64,000 bases of DNA, from contig BDGG01000011.1 in assembly GCA_001949185.1 (NCBI GenBank), positions 1,063,878 through 1,127,877 on the forward strand, in the 5' to 3' direction. The number at the start of each line of letters is the position of its first letter. Positions within the stretch are counted from its first letter, which is position 1. Below are positions 34,313 to 45,344 of the stretch, piece by piece. The notes under the pieces are model-generated. The model had not been told where the DNA came from, made no database searches, and worked only from the letters and a program-made list of their open reading frames with translations. The stretch comes from Ramazzottius varieornatus. Lineage: Eukaryota > Tardigrada > Eutardigrada > Parachela > Ramazzottiidae. Position numbers and translations under genes: made by a program.

Positions 34313-35210
34313 TTAGCACCCGCTAGTCCAGAAGGCTCTCTGAAGAACTATAAACGAAACAGTCGTCAAACTGAAAGTCAAGTCGAACGGATGGAAACGT
34401 AACGAAGAAGCGGTGTTGCTGGCTCCAGATCCGCCAGTACCACTTCCCGCTCGAGCTGCCACATCCTGCGGGTTTGCGTCAGCCGAAGCTAAAGCCGATG
34501 CAGCACCACCAGAGCCAACATCCACACTGCCAGTATTCGTCGAGGTCGAATTGGTGCCAGCGTTGCCACCTGCGTTGACCCCACTAGCGCCACCACCACC
34601 TGCTTGAATTGTAGCTATCGCACTGGAAGCTTTGGTTGTTCCACCAGCAGCCAGATTGCTCTTGCCACCAGCCAAGACAGCAGTCCACACATTGCCAGTT
34701 TTAATCATGGTACTCTGGAAATTGCAATTGTCGTAGTAGCAGGGACAACTGGTGACACCCTGGACGATGTAATGCTCGCGGCAATCGGTCTTCTTGGCGT
34801 TGTCTGGCACCGTGAAACAACTGCGAAAAGCGTGGCTGTCGTCAGAATCGGGGTTACCGGTCCAGCCATGGGACGACTGACAGGCATTATATTTGGCAGG
34901 ACACGTGATGGCGAACTGCATCAGATCTTTGGTATCGGCAAACTGCTGACAGACGGCATTCACGTTCAGAGGATTAGCGCTCAACATCTCATCCTCTTCA
35001 TGAACGCCGATGTTGTCGCACACGAAACACTTGATTGCTACAACACGAAACCCACACACTGCACAAGCCGGGAACAGATGGGAAAGGTCGATTGCATTTT
35101 GCAAACCGGGATTCCATACCGTTGACTGATGAGTGCTTGCCGAAGTTCGCCATCAGAAGTAGGACGGTCACAGATGTGAGGGAAAAGATGCGCGCATTCC
35201 GGATCAGCAT
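34313..35210 (-). CDS. Ly6/uPAR-like GPI-anchored surface protein (tandem paralogue)
   Basis: Exons 35210-35120 and 35037-34313, 82-bp intron, phase 1; about 271 aa. Signal peptide MLIRNARIFSLTSVTVLLLM. Domain: AIKCFVCDNIGVHEEDEM..VCQQFADTKDLMQFAITC, PAKYNACQSSHGWTG, AFRSCFTV, TDCREHY, TSCPCYYDNCNFQS. The stalk is long and Ala/Gly/Ser/Thr-rich; the C-terminus is hydrophobic (FSLTTVSFIVLQRAFW). The intron sits at the same place and phase as in the 33223 gene. The shared Y-N-A-C and CPC-x2-D-x-CN text marks one lineage-specific subfamily. Confidence 0.85.
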
Positions 35211-35362
35211 GTCCCGTGCTTGGTGTGTGGAGTATATCCTTCAGTGGATAATATTACTCGCAAAATGCAGCCGTATCAGCGTGGAGTACCTGGTACCGTA
35301 TCGAAGCCCTAGAGTACACTGTATCACGAGTGCGAAGTGTTTCCTGACGCCGAGATTACTCT

Positions 35363-35523
35363 CTTTGGCGTAAAAATCGGTAGTACCTCGATCAAATAAA
35401 TGAGTTTGGAGTACCACGAATTTCGAATAGTGGGTAGTATATCGGTGTTGACCACAGCGGGAAGTAAGGTTACTCGCTTCTAGAGATAAGCATGAAGTAA
35501 GAAAACTATATATATAACCATCT

Positions 35524-35579
<56 letters not shown>

Positions 35580-35980
35580 AGTATATATCCAGAGATGGTT
35601 GAACTCACGAAATTCAATGAAGATCGAGCTCTTTAACAGTGACAATATTGCGAAACTGAATTCTTCTGTCTGTTGAAAGAGGCTTTTTACGGTCTTTGTG
35701 TGCTGGTTAAACTGCTCCATCCAGTTGTTTTCCCTCATCGAAGCCAACCGACTCGAAGTCTGCCTGTCAAANNNNNNNNNNNNNNNNNNNNNNNNNNNNN
35801 NNNNNNNNNNNNNNNNNNNNNTTGGCGTAAAAATCGGTAGTACCTCGATCAAATAAATGAGTTTGGAGTACCACGAATTTCGAATAGTGGGTAGTACATC
35901 GGTGTTGACCACAGCGGGAAGTAAGGTTACTCGCTTCTAGAGATAAGCATGAAGTAAGAAAACTATATATATAACCATCT

Positions 35981-36019
<39 letters not shown>

Positions 36020-36256
36020 CCATCTAAAATATATATATATATATATATATATATTTTAGATGGTTATGTATATATCCAGAGATGGTTGAACTCACGAAAT
36101 TCAATGAAGATCGAGCTCTTTAACAGTGACAATATTGCGAAACTGAATTCTTCTGTCTGTTGAAAGAGGCTTTTTACGGTCTTTGTGTGCTGGTTAAACT
36201 GCTCCATCCAGTTGTTTTCCCTCATCGAAGCCAACCGACTCGAAGTCTGCCTGTCA
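35363..36256. repeat. Repeated contig ends around a gap, with (AT)n microsatellite
   Basis: The sequence from TTGGCGTAAAAATCGG to CGAAGTCTGCCTGTCAAA occurs at 35364-35771 and again at 35822-36258, separated by exactly 50 N (35772-35821). The copies differ mainly in the (AT)n tract, which is bounded by ATAACCATCTAAAAT and its complement. This looks like two unmerged assemblies of one locus. Confidence 0.85.
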
Positions 36257-36258
36257 AA

Positions 36259-36639
36259 GGAATGAAAGAACCGCTCCCACAGCTGCGAAGATCAGTTTGT
36301 TTTACGGGTGCAGGCAAGATATTTCATGTGTTCAGCCACTGAATTATTGAGTGTATTCCAGTTTCGATGAAAGCTACCAATCAGCTGCAGGAACCGTATA
36401 AGAGCGATGCCACTGAACGTGTTGGACATGACTCGTACGGTGGGTATTCTTCGGCTAGGATCGGGTGCGCGAACAAAGCACAGGTATAAATACTGAAATG
36501 TATGTCTCGTGTTCGAAAACGTTATAAAGAGATAAGATTCTGAAGTTATGCCAGCAGATCCAGCAACCGCAAAAATGTTCACTGAGTTAGTATTGAAACT
36601 TGTAGATAGAAAGTAGAAATCTTTGGTGCGCTTTGATAT
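36259..36639. other. Intergenic
   Basis: Unique sequence between the duplicated block and the MARVEL gene; nothing recognised. Confidence 0.4.
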
Positions 36640-37657
36640 TCAAACGGGTCCCTGTAGTCGGTTGTCTCGGTATTCCTTGTAGTGCAAAAATGCATCCACG
36701 CCGTACAGGATAAAATTGAAAAAAGCGATAATCTACAAAAAAGAACAGTCAGTTTTCACGAACTGTGTCTAAAGCCAGAGTAAGTATTTGCGCGAGATAT
36801 CTTTCATGTACTGGCTTAATTTTGGTGCCGGAAAATTTCAGCCAAAATTCATTTGCTTCACGGGGTTTCGCGATAAGCAGCTTCACGAGCTGTTCTCATC
36901 ACTTGGTTCCACGTCAGAGGGTTTTCGTGTTTGTCATACGGATATCGCTTTCTCTGGTTATATACCTACGTACTATAGATCAAAATTTTTATGCTTACCC
37001 CAGCGGCCATGTAACGTCCGTATGTGCTACTGCGGCAAACCAGGCTAGTGTCAACTTCAAAGCACACATTATCGCCCAGCGATGTCCGCGCCACCTGTAC
37101 ACTGGCGGCTATCAGGTAGAAGATGCAGGCCGTTACCGCATAACAAAATTCCTGCAAAAGAAAACAGTTCAGTTTTTGTAGGTGGAAACCTTCTCGCCGT
37201 TTCGAATTAGCCGGATTGTACGTGAGCACAAGATATGAGCGGTTAAAGTCGACGTACGAGGAAGGACCACCGAAGGCCACCGGGTAGAGCGAAGGATTTA
37301 GGAATCCTCGCAAAGTGCAGAAGAAGGAGAATGAAAGTCATGATAATGAAAAATATGGTCACGAAGAGGAAGAATTCATTTCCGGAGAAATACGCCTTCC
37401 CGCAAACTGCCGCGCAAATGATACCGATTATCTGTAACCAATAACAATGTCAAATTCTTCGGTATCGGTGGCGCAAAACACTAGCTGGTGCGACAAGATG
37501 GGTTTGGACTTACGATTTCGGCAATTTTTAGCATTCCTGGGATAGTCAGGAAATACTTGACATCGATACCCATGGTCTTGCGTGTGGAGTGGACGACACT
37601 TGGATTGGTCGTTGCTGGTGGAGGAACAGCCGAAGATCGAGATGGTTTATTGTCCAT
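36640..37657 (-). CDS. MARVEL-domain four-pass membrane protein
   Basis: Exons 37657-37514, 37431-37258, 37151-36999 and 36732-36640, all phase 0; 187 aa. A short polar N-terminus (MDNKPSRSSAVPPPAT) precedes four hydrophobic segments: around FLTIPGMLKIAEIVIIGIIC, FFLFVTIFFIIMTFILLLLH, YAVTACIFYLIAASVQVA and IIAFFNFILYGVDAFLHYKE. The last segment, xxILYxVDAFLxY, is the MARVEL/CKLF-plasmolipin signature. MARVEL proteins act in membrane apposition and vesicle trafficking (family knowledge). In intron 2 the donor CTC|GTACGT was chosen because it joins SFL|EFCYAV in the right place; another frame reads on but leaves the domain. CMTM or plasmolipin-type is not distinguished. Confidence 0.8.
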
Positions 37658-38479
37658 TGAAAAGAACAACCGTTACGTGGACCGTAATAGATGACCAAAT
37701 AATCAACGGCGAGATGAGGACTGTAGTTGATCGCAGTTTAGAGATGTACTTCCATTAGGTAGAGAGTGTTGTAATGGAATTCTACCGATGCATGCAGTGT
37801 GTAGTACGGAAAAAAGTCTCGCTCGAGCAAAAGCGCAGAAAGCACCTTCACGTTTTGGAAGTCAGCGCTTTTCGGAACGCCCTTCGGTGAATAATCCATC
37901 TCGCACGGCAATCCTAGGTTTGGAGCCGGCCGGAGAAGCCTCGCTGTACTTGGTAGTGTTGTTTTGTGGGTGCAGTTGACGACCGCTGAGCCACAAACCG
38001 GTTTCCCCTTTGCTTACCTTACCTTACACTTCTTTTGTGTCAAGAGAAAGGCCAGTACGCCTTAACGCAAGGATGCACAATACTATAAAGTTGTGCTAGG
38101 GTCCGAATCATCAAAGTAAAGCCGGCTGTAAAACTAAGACGTATGGCTTGAGTGGCGCTTCGTTGTCTACACAAAGCTACCACGGTTTTGTGTACTCAGT
38201 AGGTTACTGGTGGCAATGCAGCCATCTCAGCAAAACTTATTTACTCTCAGATCACCTTCGTAATCAGCGGGATACTCAGCTTCGCGAGCCAACTACTCGC
38301 CTTCGAACTGTGCTGAGCCTCCAATAGCATGGTAGAGAGTATGACCGTCGTCCATGGAGAACGTTTCTCAACTTTTAATGTCCAACTGCTTTCGACCTGT
38401 GGTATTGCTGACGTCTTGTCACGCCCTAAGGACCTCAGCTAGGGATCTCCTTATCTTTCTCCCACTTATTCTTGCGCCC
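37658..38479. other. Intergenic
   Basis: No supported feature. It includes the presumed promoter of the MARVEL gene. Confidence 0.4.
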
Positions 38480-38791
38480 TTAGGCAGTAGAAAAATTACG
38501 CTCAACGTTGCTTTCACAGCTCGAGCTCAAACCAGAACAAATTCGGACTAGAGTAGGAACTGATGGGTTGCAACACAGTTCGATACCGCTGAAAAGATTC
38601 TGGATACGGAAAGAAGTCCCATCTGCGCAAGTCGCGCCACCTTCTGGCAAGAGAATTCCAGCGGGGACGTAGGCATTAGGCTGGGCTTGCCGATATCCAA
38701 TGAAAAAGAATTTTCCACGGCACGCCACACCTCTTGAGAATCTTATTGGTAGCCTGCTGGTGGGTCCTCCCTGTGCCATCGCATGACTCAC
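38480..38791 (-). CDS. Unrecognised coding-like fragment
   Basis: The frame reads GKFFFIGYRQAQPNAYVPAG, then ILLPEGGATCADGTSFRI and LFSGIELCCNP. The composition looks protein-like with paired Cys, but I cannot place it in a family, and no signal peptide, start or partner exons were secured. Confidence 0.25.
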   Translation of the reverse strand: MSHAMAQGGPTSRLPIRFSRGVACRGKFFFIGYRQAQPNAYVPAGILLPEGGATCADGTSFRIQNLFSGIELCCNPSVPTLVRICSGLSSSCESNVERNFSTA

Positions 38792-39286
38792 TGTCGCTGT
38801 CTGGCACTTTCAATTTAATCCAGCGTGAAACGGCGTGCGCGACAGTGTGTCTTCTTTCCTGTCTATCAAGCGTAAATTTTTGTTGGAATGCACCTACTTC
38901 TCAACTTCGTTTTTTGCTGATGGAACAATCTTCGCGATTTCACGAACGTCATATCGGGTGATTGTGCTGGAATATCTCCCGGAACTCCACTACTCAGATC
39001 TCCAGAGGAAGATATCGATCGGAATCATCATCACGGTATGTCGCTTGATTTTAGTTTAATTCGTTGATTCAGTCTCTTTGACAGACAGGCATTCGTTCGG
39101 AGCTCAACATATTCTTTATCATACGATGGGAGTTTCCTTCAATTTGTTGGGTTGCCGTACACCGAAACAACGCCATGAGGGAAAGCTTATCGAAAACGGC
39201 GCCGTCTTGGCTAAATGCCAAAGCGACGGCGTGAAGTGAAGAGAATGAGCCAGAAGGCTTTAGACGGACCGTCTGGCTTTCCCTTG

Positions 39287-39378
39287 TCAACTCGCGCATG
39301 ACGTCACATAGTCTCCGATGTATACCGCGCGTGTGTGGAGTTGAACCGTTGGGCTGCATGATGTCATGCGCGAGTTGA
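39287..39378. repeat. Inverted repeat with CRE-like ends
   Basis: TCAACTCGCGCATGACGTCA (39287-39306) is mirrored by TGATGTCATGCGCGAGTTGA (39359-39378), one mismatch, about 52-bp loop. The arms contain TGACGTCA, a CREB/ATF consensus word. Confidence 0.75.
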
Positions 39379-40674
39379 TGATGGTGTTGGGTCGTCAGTG
39401 AACTGCAGTACCGCGCCTCCGGTCTGTTGTCCAGGTTATTTCTGGCTTCTCGACATGCAGTCAAGCGTGACGCCAACGCAACTCAAGACACTTTTCGGTG
39501 GATTGACAACGTACTATTAGGGAAGAATGCTCCGCGAGAGAAACCTCAAATTTGTGGAGCTGTCGAGAAGTTACGGCGTCTTGTGACTAAAGACGCCAGC
39601 TGATGATTAACATTTAACACTGTGGCGCTTTCTTTCTCTGACGCTACAAAATGGTAATTTTATTTGTCAGTTTTTGGAAAGCGATAAGATTAGATAGACG
39701 AGAATCCCACTTGAAATCTTTTTGGAAAATAGAGTTGGTAAGGCCTGACCGCAGATGAAAGAGAGTACAGTAGAAGTAGATTACAAGTTCATGATTGCAG
39801 CTTTTGCAAGTCAGGGCTTTATATAACGAGATGTTAATCATAGCGCAGGAAATATCTCCAGGAGAACCTCTTTTGCGAAATCTGAAGAAGACCGTGAGCT
39901 TTCTCGTTTTTGATTCGGGCATATGTTTGAAATTATTGTTCTTCAGGCCGGTCTTCAGCATCGTTTGACAGCCACGATTAACGGCTTTTATGCCCTTTCG
40001 ACTGCGACTCGTTCCGAGTAAACCGACCGGTTTCCGATAATGTACTCTTGAATTCTCTTGTCACGAAGTTTATCCATTGAAAAACTGAATGCCTTTTCTT
40101 AACCATAATGCAAGTAGGAGGCAAAGGGGAGAAGCAGAGGGAATCGTTAGAATTGCTGGAGTTGCTAGTTGGAATTTTATTGTCTCAGGACATACAGCAA
40201 ATTCATTCATAGTCTTCCCCGAAGACCTCAAAGGAAGTACCCCAACGGCTTTCGAGGGTACAGTATCGATCACGTTGGCGCTATGACAAGGCTCTTTTGC
40301 TGTTTGGCAAAAGAACAGTCTGGACGTTGTTCGTCCTGCGAACTTCCACTTGTCAGCCTTTTCTGCATGATGGGTTCCTGATTTATGATCTACGACCCTC
40401 AGCAGTTCCACTCATGACCACTTGTTGTGTCTACTTTACCCTCTGAGTCAGGCTGTGAAAAAGTGGCCATGGTCAGCACGTTTCAAGTTGCAACACCCGT
40501 GAAAGATCATAGGTCAAGCAATGATACGGCAGAAAGACAACAAACAAGTGGTAGTGCGCAGTCACATGCTACGCTTTTATTTGCAAGCTCGGAAAAGAAG
40601 ATCGATTGGATTCTCGTCCCGAGTAGCGCAGTCGTGCAGCCAACATAACCACATACGAGCGCCATTTGAGAAAC
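39379..40674. other. Intergenic
   Basis: No supported gene; ORFs here conflict between strands. Confidence 0.35.
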
Positions 40675-40676
40675 GT

Positions 40677-40757
40677 GCAAGATTGTGCTCCAGAGTGGCG
40701 CACGCTCATGGTGTTATTGGGTGGGAGTGTGCGCCACTTGATGGAACTATCTTGTTG
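40677..40757. mobile_element. AGTGGCGCA-family hairpin
   Basis: CAAGATTGTGCTCCAGAGTG and GCGCACG at the left; GTGTGCGCCACTTGATGG and ACTATCTTG at the right. The complementary termini and inner arms match the OSGIN-intron copies. Confidence 0.7.
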
Positions 40758-41341
40758 AGCCTTTCTGCCGAGCTCTGATTCGGCATGGTATCACGTGACG
40801 TGGGACTTTGCGACATTGCGGGGGTGACTAACAAAGGGACACGCATGACATAGGCGTTTCACGACTTGACGTCACGCGTCAAGTTTTCCGGAAACCCTCT
40901 CGAAATTGGCAGTCTGCGCATCATTATCGTAATGAGAAAGTGCTTGAGAAGGTTTTGGCGCACTTGAAGACAAGGGTTCAAGTTCACCTTCGCCATGAAG
41001 GAAATCGATGAACAGACTAATTTGAATCTCTGACACAGCAGTTACGTTTGTCAATAACGAGTAGGGACAAACATACTCACTTTCTGTCAAAGAGATCCAA
41101 AAAGAACCCTCGTACAGTTCACTGGCTAAATATTGATTTTGTGGCCTTGCAGATTTTGCATCTTCCTGGCGACGCTCGGCGGATTTGAACCACCGCACGT
41201 AACAGTCCTTCTTCATCTGTACACTTTTCCGATAAAAAACATAGCTCAGGCTGAGACTTGACCAGGAAGAAGTCGATCAGAAACTGGACCGTTGGCGGCT
41301 GGGAAGCACCTGTGTTATAGTGCCTTTGATTGAACAATTCG

Positions 41342-44281
41342 ATGAGAACGTTTCACTGTTCGTCTGTCACAGACGTTACGGTGGCTTCCCAGCAAGAATC
41401 ACCTACCAGCACACCGTTACTGGAAAAGACGGACGTGGTCGCTGTTGGTAGGTTTTTGTCTTGATTGCTTGATTAAGTTCATAGGGAATATTTCCTTGTG
41501 TTTGCAGGTAACGGTCCTTCGGCGTTGACGTTGAGTTTCCTCCTCAATGGTAACTGGCCTTATTACGATGGTCAGCATCCCGATGAAGTCCTCCACGCTC
41601 GTCTCTCCCACGAGAAGGAGCAATCAATCATCGAAATGGTAAGCGATTGATTAGAATGAACGAGGTGTGTCACGCGCTGCCAAGTTTGGGTCCTCGCGTC
41701 GTTTCCGGGTAGTCGTTTATCAATGTCGGTGGGGTCAATATGAAGAGAATAATTGCTGCCCGTCGGCTGCTTTGGGTGGTATCGATCGGAAGGTGGAAAT
41801 TGATTATGAGGTGGTTGTGCTCCTTTTTTGTAGGACTTTGCCGAGCTGTGCGCCGACATATCAGGGCAATCGCGCAATGCTGTGGCCAATCTCTTTGACC
41901 AACTTCTCCATCCTTCCTCCGGCTTTGGTGACGTCAACCTCCAGTCTTGTGTCAGCTGGAAGCCGGTAGCGGCGAAAATACCCCATCTGATTCTAGGTAT
42001 GCAGAAGAGGCTCGAAGAATCAAAGCCGAGACAATCGGAAATTAGAATGGGAGTTCGGCAGACAGCCCCGACAAGATGTTCATCAAGTGGCGCACTCTGT
42101 CAGTGTTCCTCGCTAGATGCGTGGGCCACTTGGGAATTCGACAGGATTATTTCCCCAAGTAGCGCAGGCTTCCATCCAGCAACACTAAAAACCTGCGCCT
42201 CTTGGGAAACAATCTTGTCCACTCCCAAACAAAATGAACAAAAATCGAAAGTATTTACAAAAAAAGCTAGAACTAATGTAGAGACCTTTGAATATCGACC
42301 GACAGCTGGCGAAGGTCGTCAGATTCGGTATTTTAAATTGGGAAATCTTTTCACCTATTGGTCTTTGTTCGAAGCCGGAAGTTGGATTTTCTCGTCGATT
42401 TTCGACCGAGTTTTCCAAATATAATTTCCGGCTTTTCCATTTTCAGGACCGGATCAGCCCGGTGGAGCCTGGCAGAAAATGCACGGCAACAAGAAAGCTC
42501 TCAGTTTCAACAACTGGCTAGAACTGCCGGGGTTGCCGGTGGCAGAATGGGCGCGGCGGAAAGGCTGTAGTCGAAGGCTGCTAGACTCGTCGCGACTTCC
42601 GCTGTGTGCCTGGAAAGCCTACTATAGAGACTACCCCATCCATGTGGGCATTGAAGACAACCTCCGCTTGGGCTACCACGTCACTTCCGTCCGACACCTG
42701 AAAATACCCCACAGCAATGAGGAGACCGGCGAGTATGATGAACTGACCAAGGAAGAAGGGTCCTCTTTCGTGGAGGAAGGAGACGAGGAATACCCGTGGG
42801 AAATCAGAGGTATTCGCTCCATTCCAGAATCCGATGTCACAGAGGAGTTTCTTATACACGCAAAGAAAGTCGTCCTCGCCACAGGTGATATTCTGAAAGC
42901 CTTCAACTGATCCAGAATTAATTTTTATTTCCGCACAAATTTCTTGCCAAGATTGTTTTCCCAGTGGCGCATCCTACCAGTGTTATTCACCGGTGCCGTG
43001 CGCCACATCGGAAAACTATCTCATCAGGTCGCTCGAGTGGCGCACGTTCATTGTGTTTTTGGCTGAAACAGTGCACCACTTAGAAGAACCATATTGCCGA
43101 GTTCTTCGTTGAGGCCCTGGTATAGGTAAACATAAAATAGAGGAATTGGGACCGGACTATATTTCCACTCCTCCGATAGTGGGTTCTGATTGGGGTGTTT
43201 GGTTAACCCAGGTACCGCTGAAAATCCCAAACAGCTGAACATTCCCGGGGAGTTCAAGTCCTGGACCGGCCACACTTACGACGACCTGCACAACTACGTC
43301 GTCGAGCACTCGATCGTGGACGACGAAGGAAAGACCGAAGTGGACTCGGACCTGGCAGAGACTGATGGCCTGGACGGGAAGCGGTGTTGGAACCGCGTGT
43401 TAGTGGTCGGAAGTGGTCTCACCGCCGCAGACGCTGTCATGAAGGCCTTGAATGCGGGTTGTCATGTCTACCACCTCTTCAACACCAAGCACAGCGTACT
43501 GGCACAGCTCAGCGACCGACTTTATCCCGAATACAGCGCCGTATGGTAAGATCGATGCAACATAACCAGAAAACAAGCTTGTCGAATGAGCGATGTATCG
43601 AACTGAACATGAATGATTGGAGCAGAAAAAGTTGACAACAACCTTTTTCCCAAGTGGCGTACGCTTCCAGCCAATGATCACGTGCACGTGCGCCACTTGG
43701 GACAGCAGTCTTGCCAAGCTTTAGATTGTAATTTGAGTTTCCGACTCAGTGGGTATATCACATCAACCAATCAATCAAAATTTTCGAATAGTCTGATAGT
43801 TTGGGGCGATTAATTGATTTGATAGTTGTGGTTGATTTGCAGGAAAATGATGATCGGTGAGCGGCCTTCCGGAGTTTGCGGGTACTACACGCCTTTCGCC
43901 AACGGTCGCATCAACCGCATCATGCACGACCATCGGGTCAGTGTGGAGAACGCCAAAGGAGTGGCCATCACGCTGGAAGCCATCGACTACGTCTCCATCT
44001 TGATCGGCTCGGCCCCAACACTGGGCTATGTCCAGGCGGAAATCAGCCGGACCCTGCCTGTCAAAGCCGGTCAGCCGTTGGACGCCAAGCGTAACCCTGT
44101 CGCCATTGACCAACTAACACACGAGTGCTTCTACCAACCCGGGATGTTCGCCCTGGGCCCGCTCTGTGGGGATAACTACGTCAGATTCATTCCAGGTGGC
44201 GCTGTAGCGGTGGCCAAATGTCTGTTTGACCAGCAGAGGAACGTCATGACGACTGCGGAAAGAGATGTGCTGAGTCGGTGA
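41342..44281 (+). CDS. OSGIN: Oxidative stress-induced growth inhibitor (OSGIN) homologue
   Basis: FAD-dependent monooxygenase-like protein; vertebrate OSGIN1/2 act in oxidative-stress growth control (family knowledge). Six exons: 41342-41447, 41508-41638, 41834-41996, 42447-42884, 43212-43545, 43843-44281; 1611 nt, 536 aa, all junctions in phase. The N-terminal Rossmann motif is VVAVGNGPSALTLSFLLNG, interrupted by intron 1. A second dinucleotide-binding motif is RVLVVGSGLTAADAVMKAL. Other family marks are PGGAWQKMHGNKKALSFNNW, YYRDYP and the C-terminal ALGPLCGDNYVRFIPGGAVA. The start MRTFHCSSVT was chosen as the upstream ATG in frame with the GNGPS motif. Introns 3-5 hold at least five AGTGGCGCA-type hairpins. 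The gene appears intact. Confidence 0.93.
42070..42220. mobile_element. Two adjacent AGTGGCGCA-family hairpins, OSGIN intron 3
   Basis: Copy 1 spans about 42070-42144 (CAAGTGGCGCAC ... GGGCCACTTGGGAATT). Copy 2 spans about 42139-42220 (TTTCCCCAAGTAGCGCAGG ... CCTGCGCCTCTTGGGAAACA then ATCTTGTC). They share a few bases between them. Confidence 0.7.
42943..43100. mobile_element. Two adjacent AGTGGCGCA-family hairpins, OSGIN intron 4
   Basis: Copy 1: TTGCCAAGATTGTTTTCCCA then GTGGCGCA, ending TGCGCCACATCGGAAAACTA. Copy 2: TCGAGTGGCGCACGTTCA to CAGTGCACCACTTAGAAGAA and ATATTGCCGAG. This copy shows the fullest terminus (GCCAAGATTGTTTTCCC). Confidence 0.75.
43633..43720. mobile_element. AGTGGCGCA-family hairpin, OSGIN intron 5
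   Basis: ACAACCTTTTTCCCAAGTGG at the left and GTGCGCCACTTGGGACAGCA then GTCTTGCCAAGC at the right. Confidence 0.75.
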
Positions 44282-44287
44282 AAGAGA

Positions 44288-44293
44288 AATAAA
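44288..44293 (+). terminator. Polyadenylation signal AATAAA for OSGIN
   Basis: AATAAA begins seven bases after the OSGIN stop codon, implying a very short 3' UTR. Confidence 0.6.
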
Positions 44294-45068
44294 TTGTAGC
44301 TACTTTGGTTTGTTGGATTTATTGGTTGGTGCTATCGTATACTCGCGCTTTTGTTGCTTTTGGGGGGAAGAATTTTAGCAATGCACGCACTGATATAGAA
44401 AGAAATGCTCAATGGTGGGAAAGAATTTGGATGGCTGGGGTGGTTGATTGGTTGTATTTATTACGTTTATTGTTTACTGCTTCAGTGTAAAGTATGCTGT
44501 TGTTTCTTACAACCTTGGTTTTTAACTGCACGTCTATTTATCATCCTTGTAGAAATGTCCGTCGAATAAAATATTTGAGCAGTTGGGAGGATGTCGTGGA
44601 AAACTAAGGGATCACTCTGGTAACGCAATTTGACAGGACTGTTGGCCCATATTGGCAGCGTGACGGAGGGGGAATTGTCTGTCAACACGAGATTCAGGAT
44701 TCAGGACAACTCGAGATTATTCCAGAGTGGCTTGCCACACAAGTTGAGTCGACTTCATCTGCATTCACGACGCCAACACTTGTCGTATCTGGTTTCGCGC
44801 CAGTAGATGTGGGTCAACCTGCGTGGTCTGATAACATTCAGGGTTCCCGCGATTACGACCGTAAGCCGTACGGCTGAATAAATTATCCGATTCCAGCTGT
44901 GGTACAACTACAGCTCAAAGATTACGAGGGCGCTTGCGAGAGCGTCGATAAAGAACACGGCCCGAGTTTAACAATGAAGAGCAAATAATCGACGAACCAC
45001 CAATCACGGCAAATAGTCACCACCTCATTACTCCAGTCCAACCTATGTACCTCACTTGGCTAACTTAC
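44294..45068. other. Intergenic or unresolved minus-strand gene part
   Basis: The minus strand has a protein-like frame at about 44482-44688 (PIWANSPVKLRYQSDPLVFH) that might be a 3' exon of the gene containing exon 45344-45069. The connection is not proven. Confidence 0.25.
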
Positions 45069-45344
45069 TTGGAAAGCCTTTCCAGCCCCGACCTGGCTCC
45101 ACGGACACAAAGATGTCAGGGGACGTTCGAGTCGAGAAGAATAGTTGTAGAAGCACGAGCCGTCTCCGTCGTCGGACGATTCGTTCGAGCGAGGACCTTC
45201 AGCCTTGAAGGAACTCACTTCCTGATTCCAGACTGCGAAACTGTACTCTACATGTTACAATACTTCGATTTTCGGTGGTGCCCAGAATGCGGTAGCTTGT
45301 TCTTCGCCGGTGCTGTCCTTGAGTGGATTCGACGCCAGATCGGC
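45069..45344 (-). CDS. Unrecognised exon with an in-frame stop
   Basis: A 276-nt (92-codon) frame lies between an acceptor (GACCGTATAG) and a consensus donor (CAA|GTAAGT). It reads ADLASNPLKDSTGEE near the start, FAVWNQEVSSFKAEGPRSNE and SSDDGDGSCFYNYSSRLE later. One TAA (45257-45255) interrupts it. A second acceptor (AACATGTAG, at 45250) just after the stop could give a shorter clean exon instead. No family recognised. Confidence 0.35.

Noticed and set aside
34413-35125. Long + strand ORFs rich in Ala/Pro over the Ly6 gene
   Set aside because: Antisense of the Gly/Ala/Thr-rich stalk; composition-driven open frames.
35241-35912. 223-codon ORF spanning the gap and (AT)n repeat
   Set aside because: Runs through N and a dinucleotide repeat (IYIYIY); not a gene.
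40872-41337. Minus-strand ORFs head-to-head with OSGIN
   Set aside because: No domain, no secure start or splice sites; could be real but unsupported.
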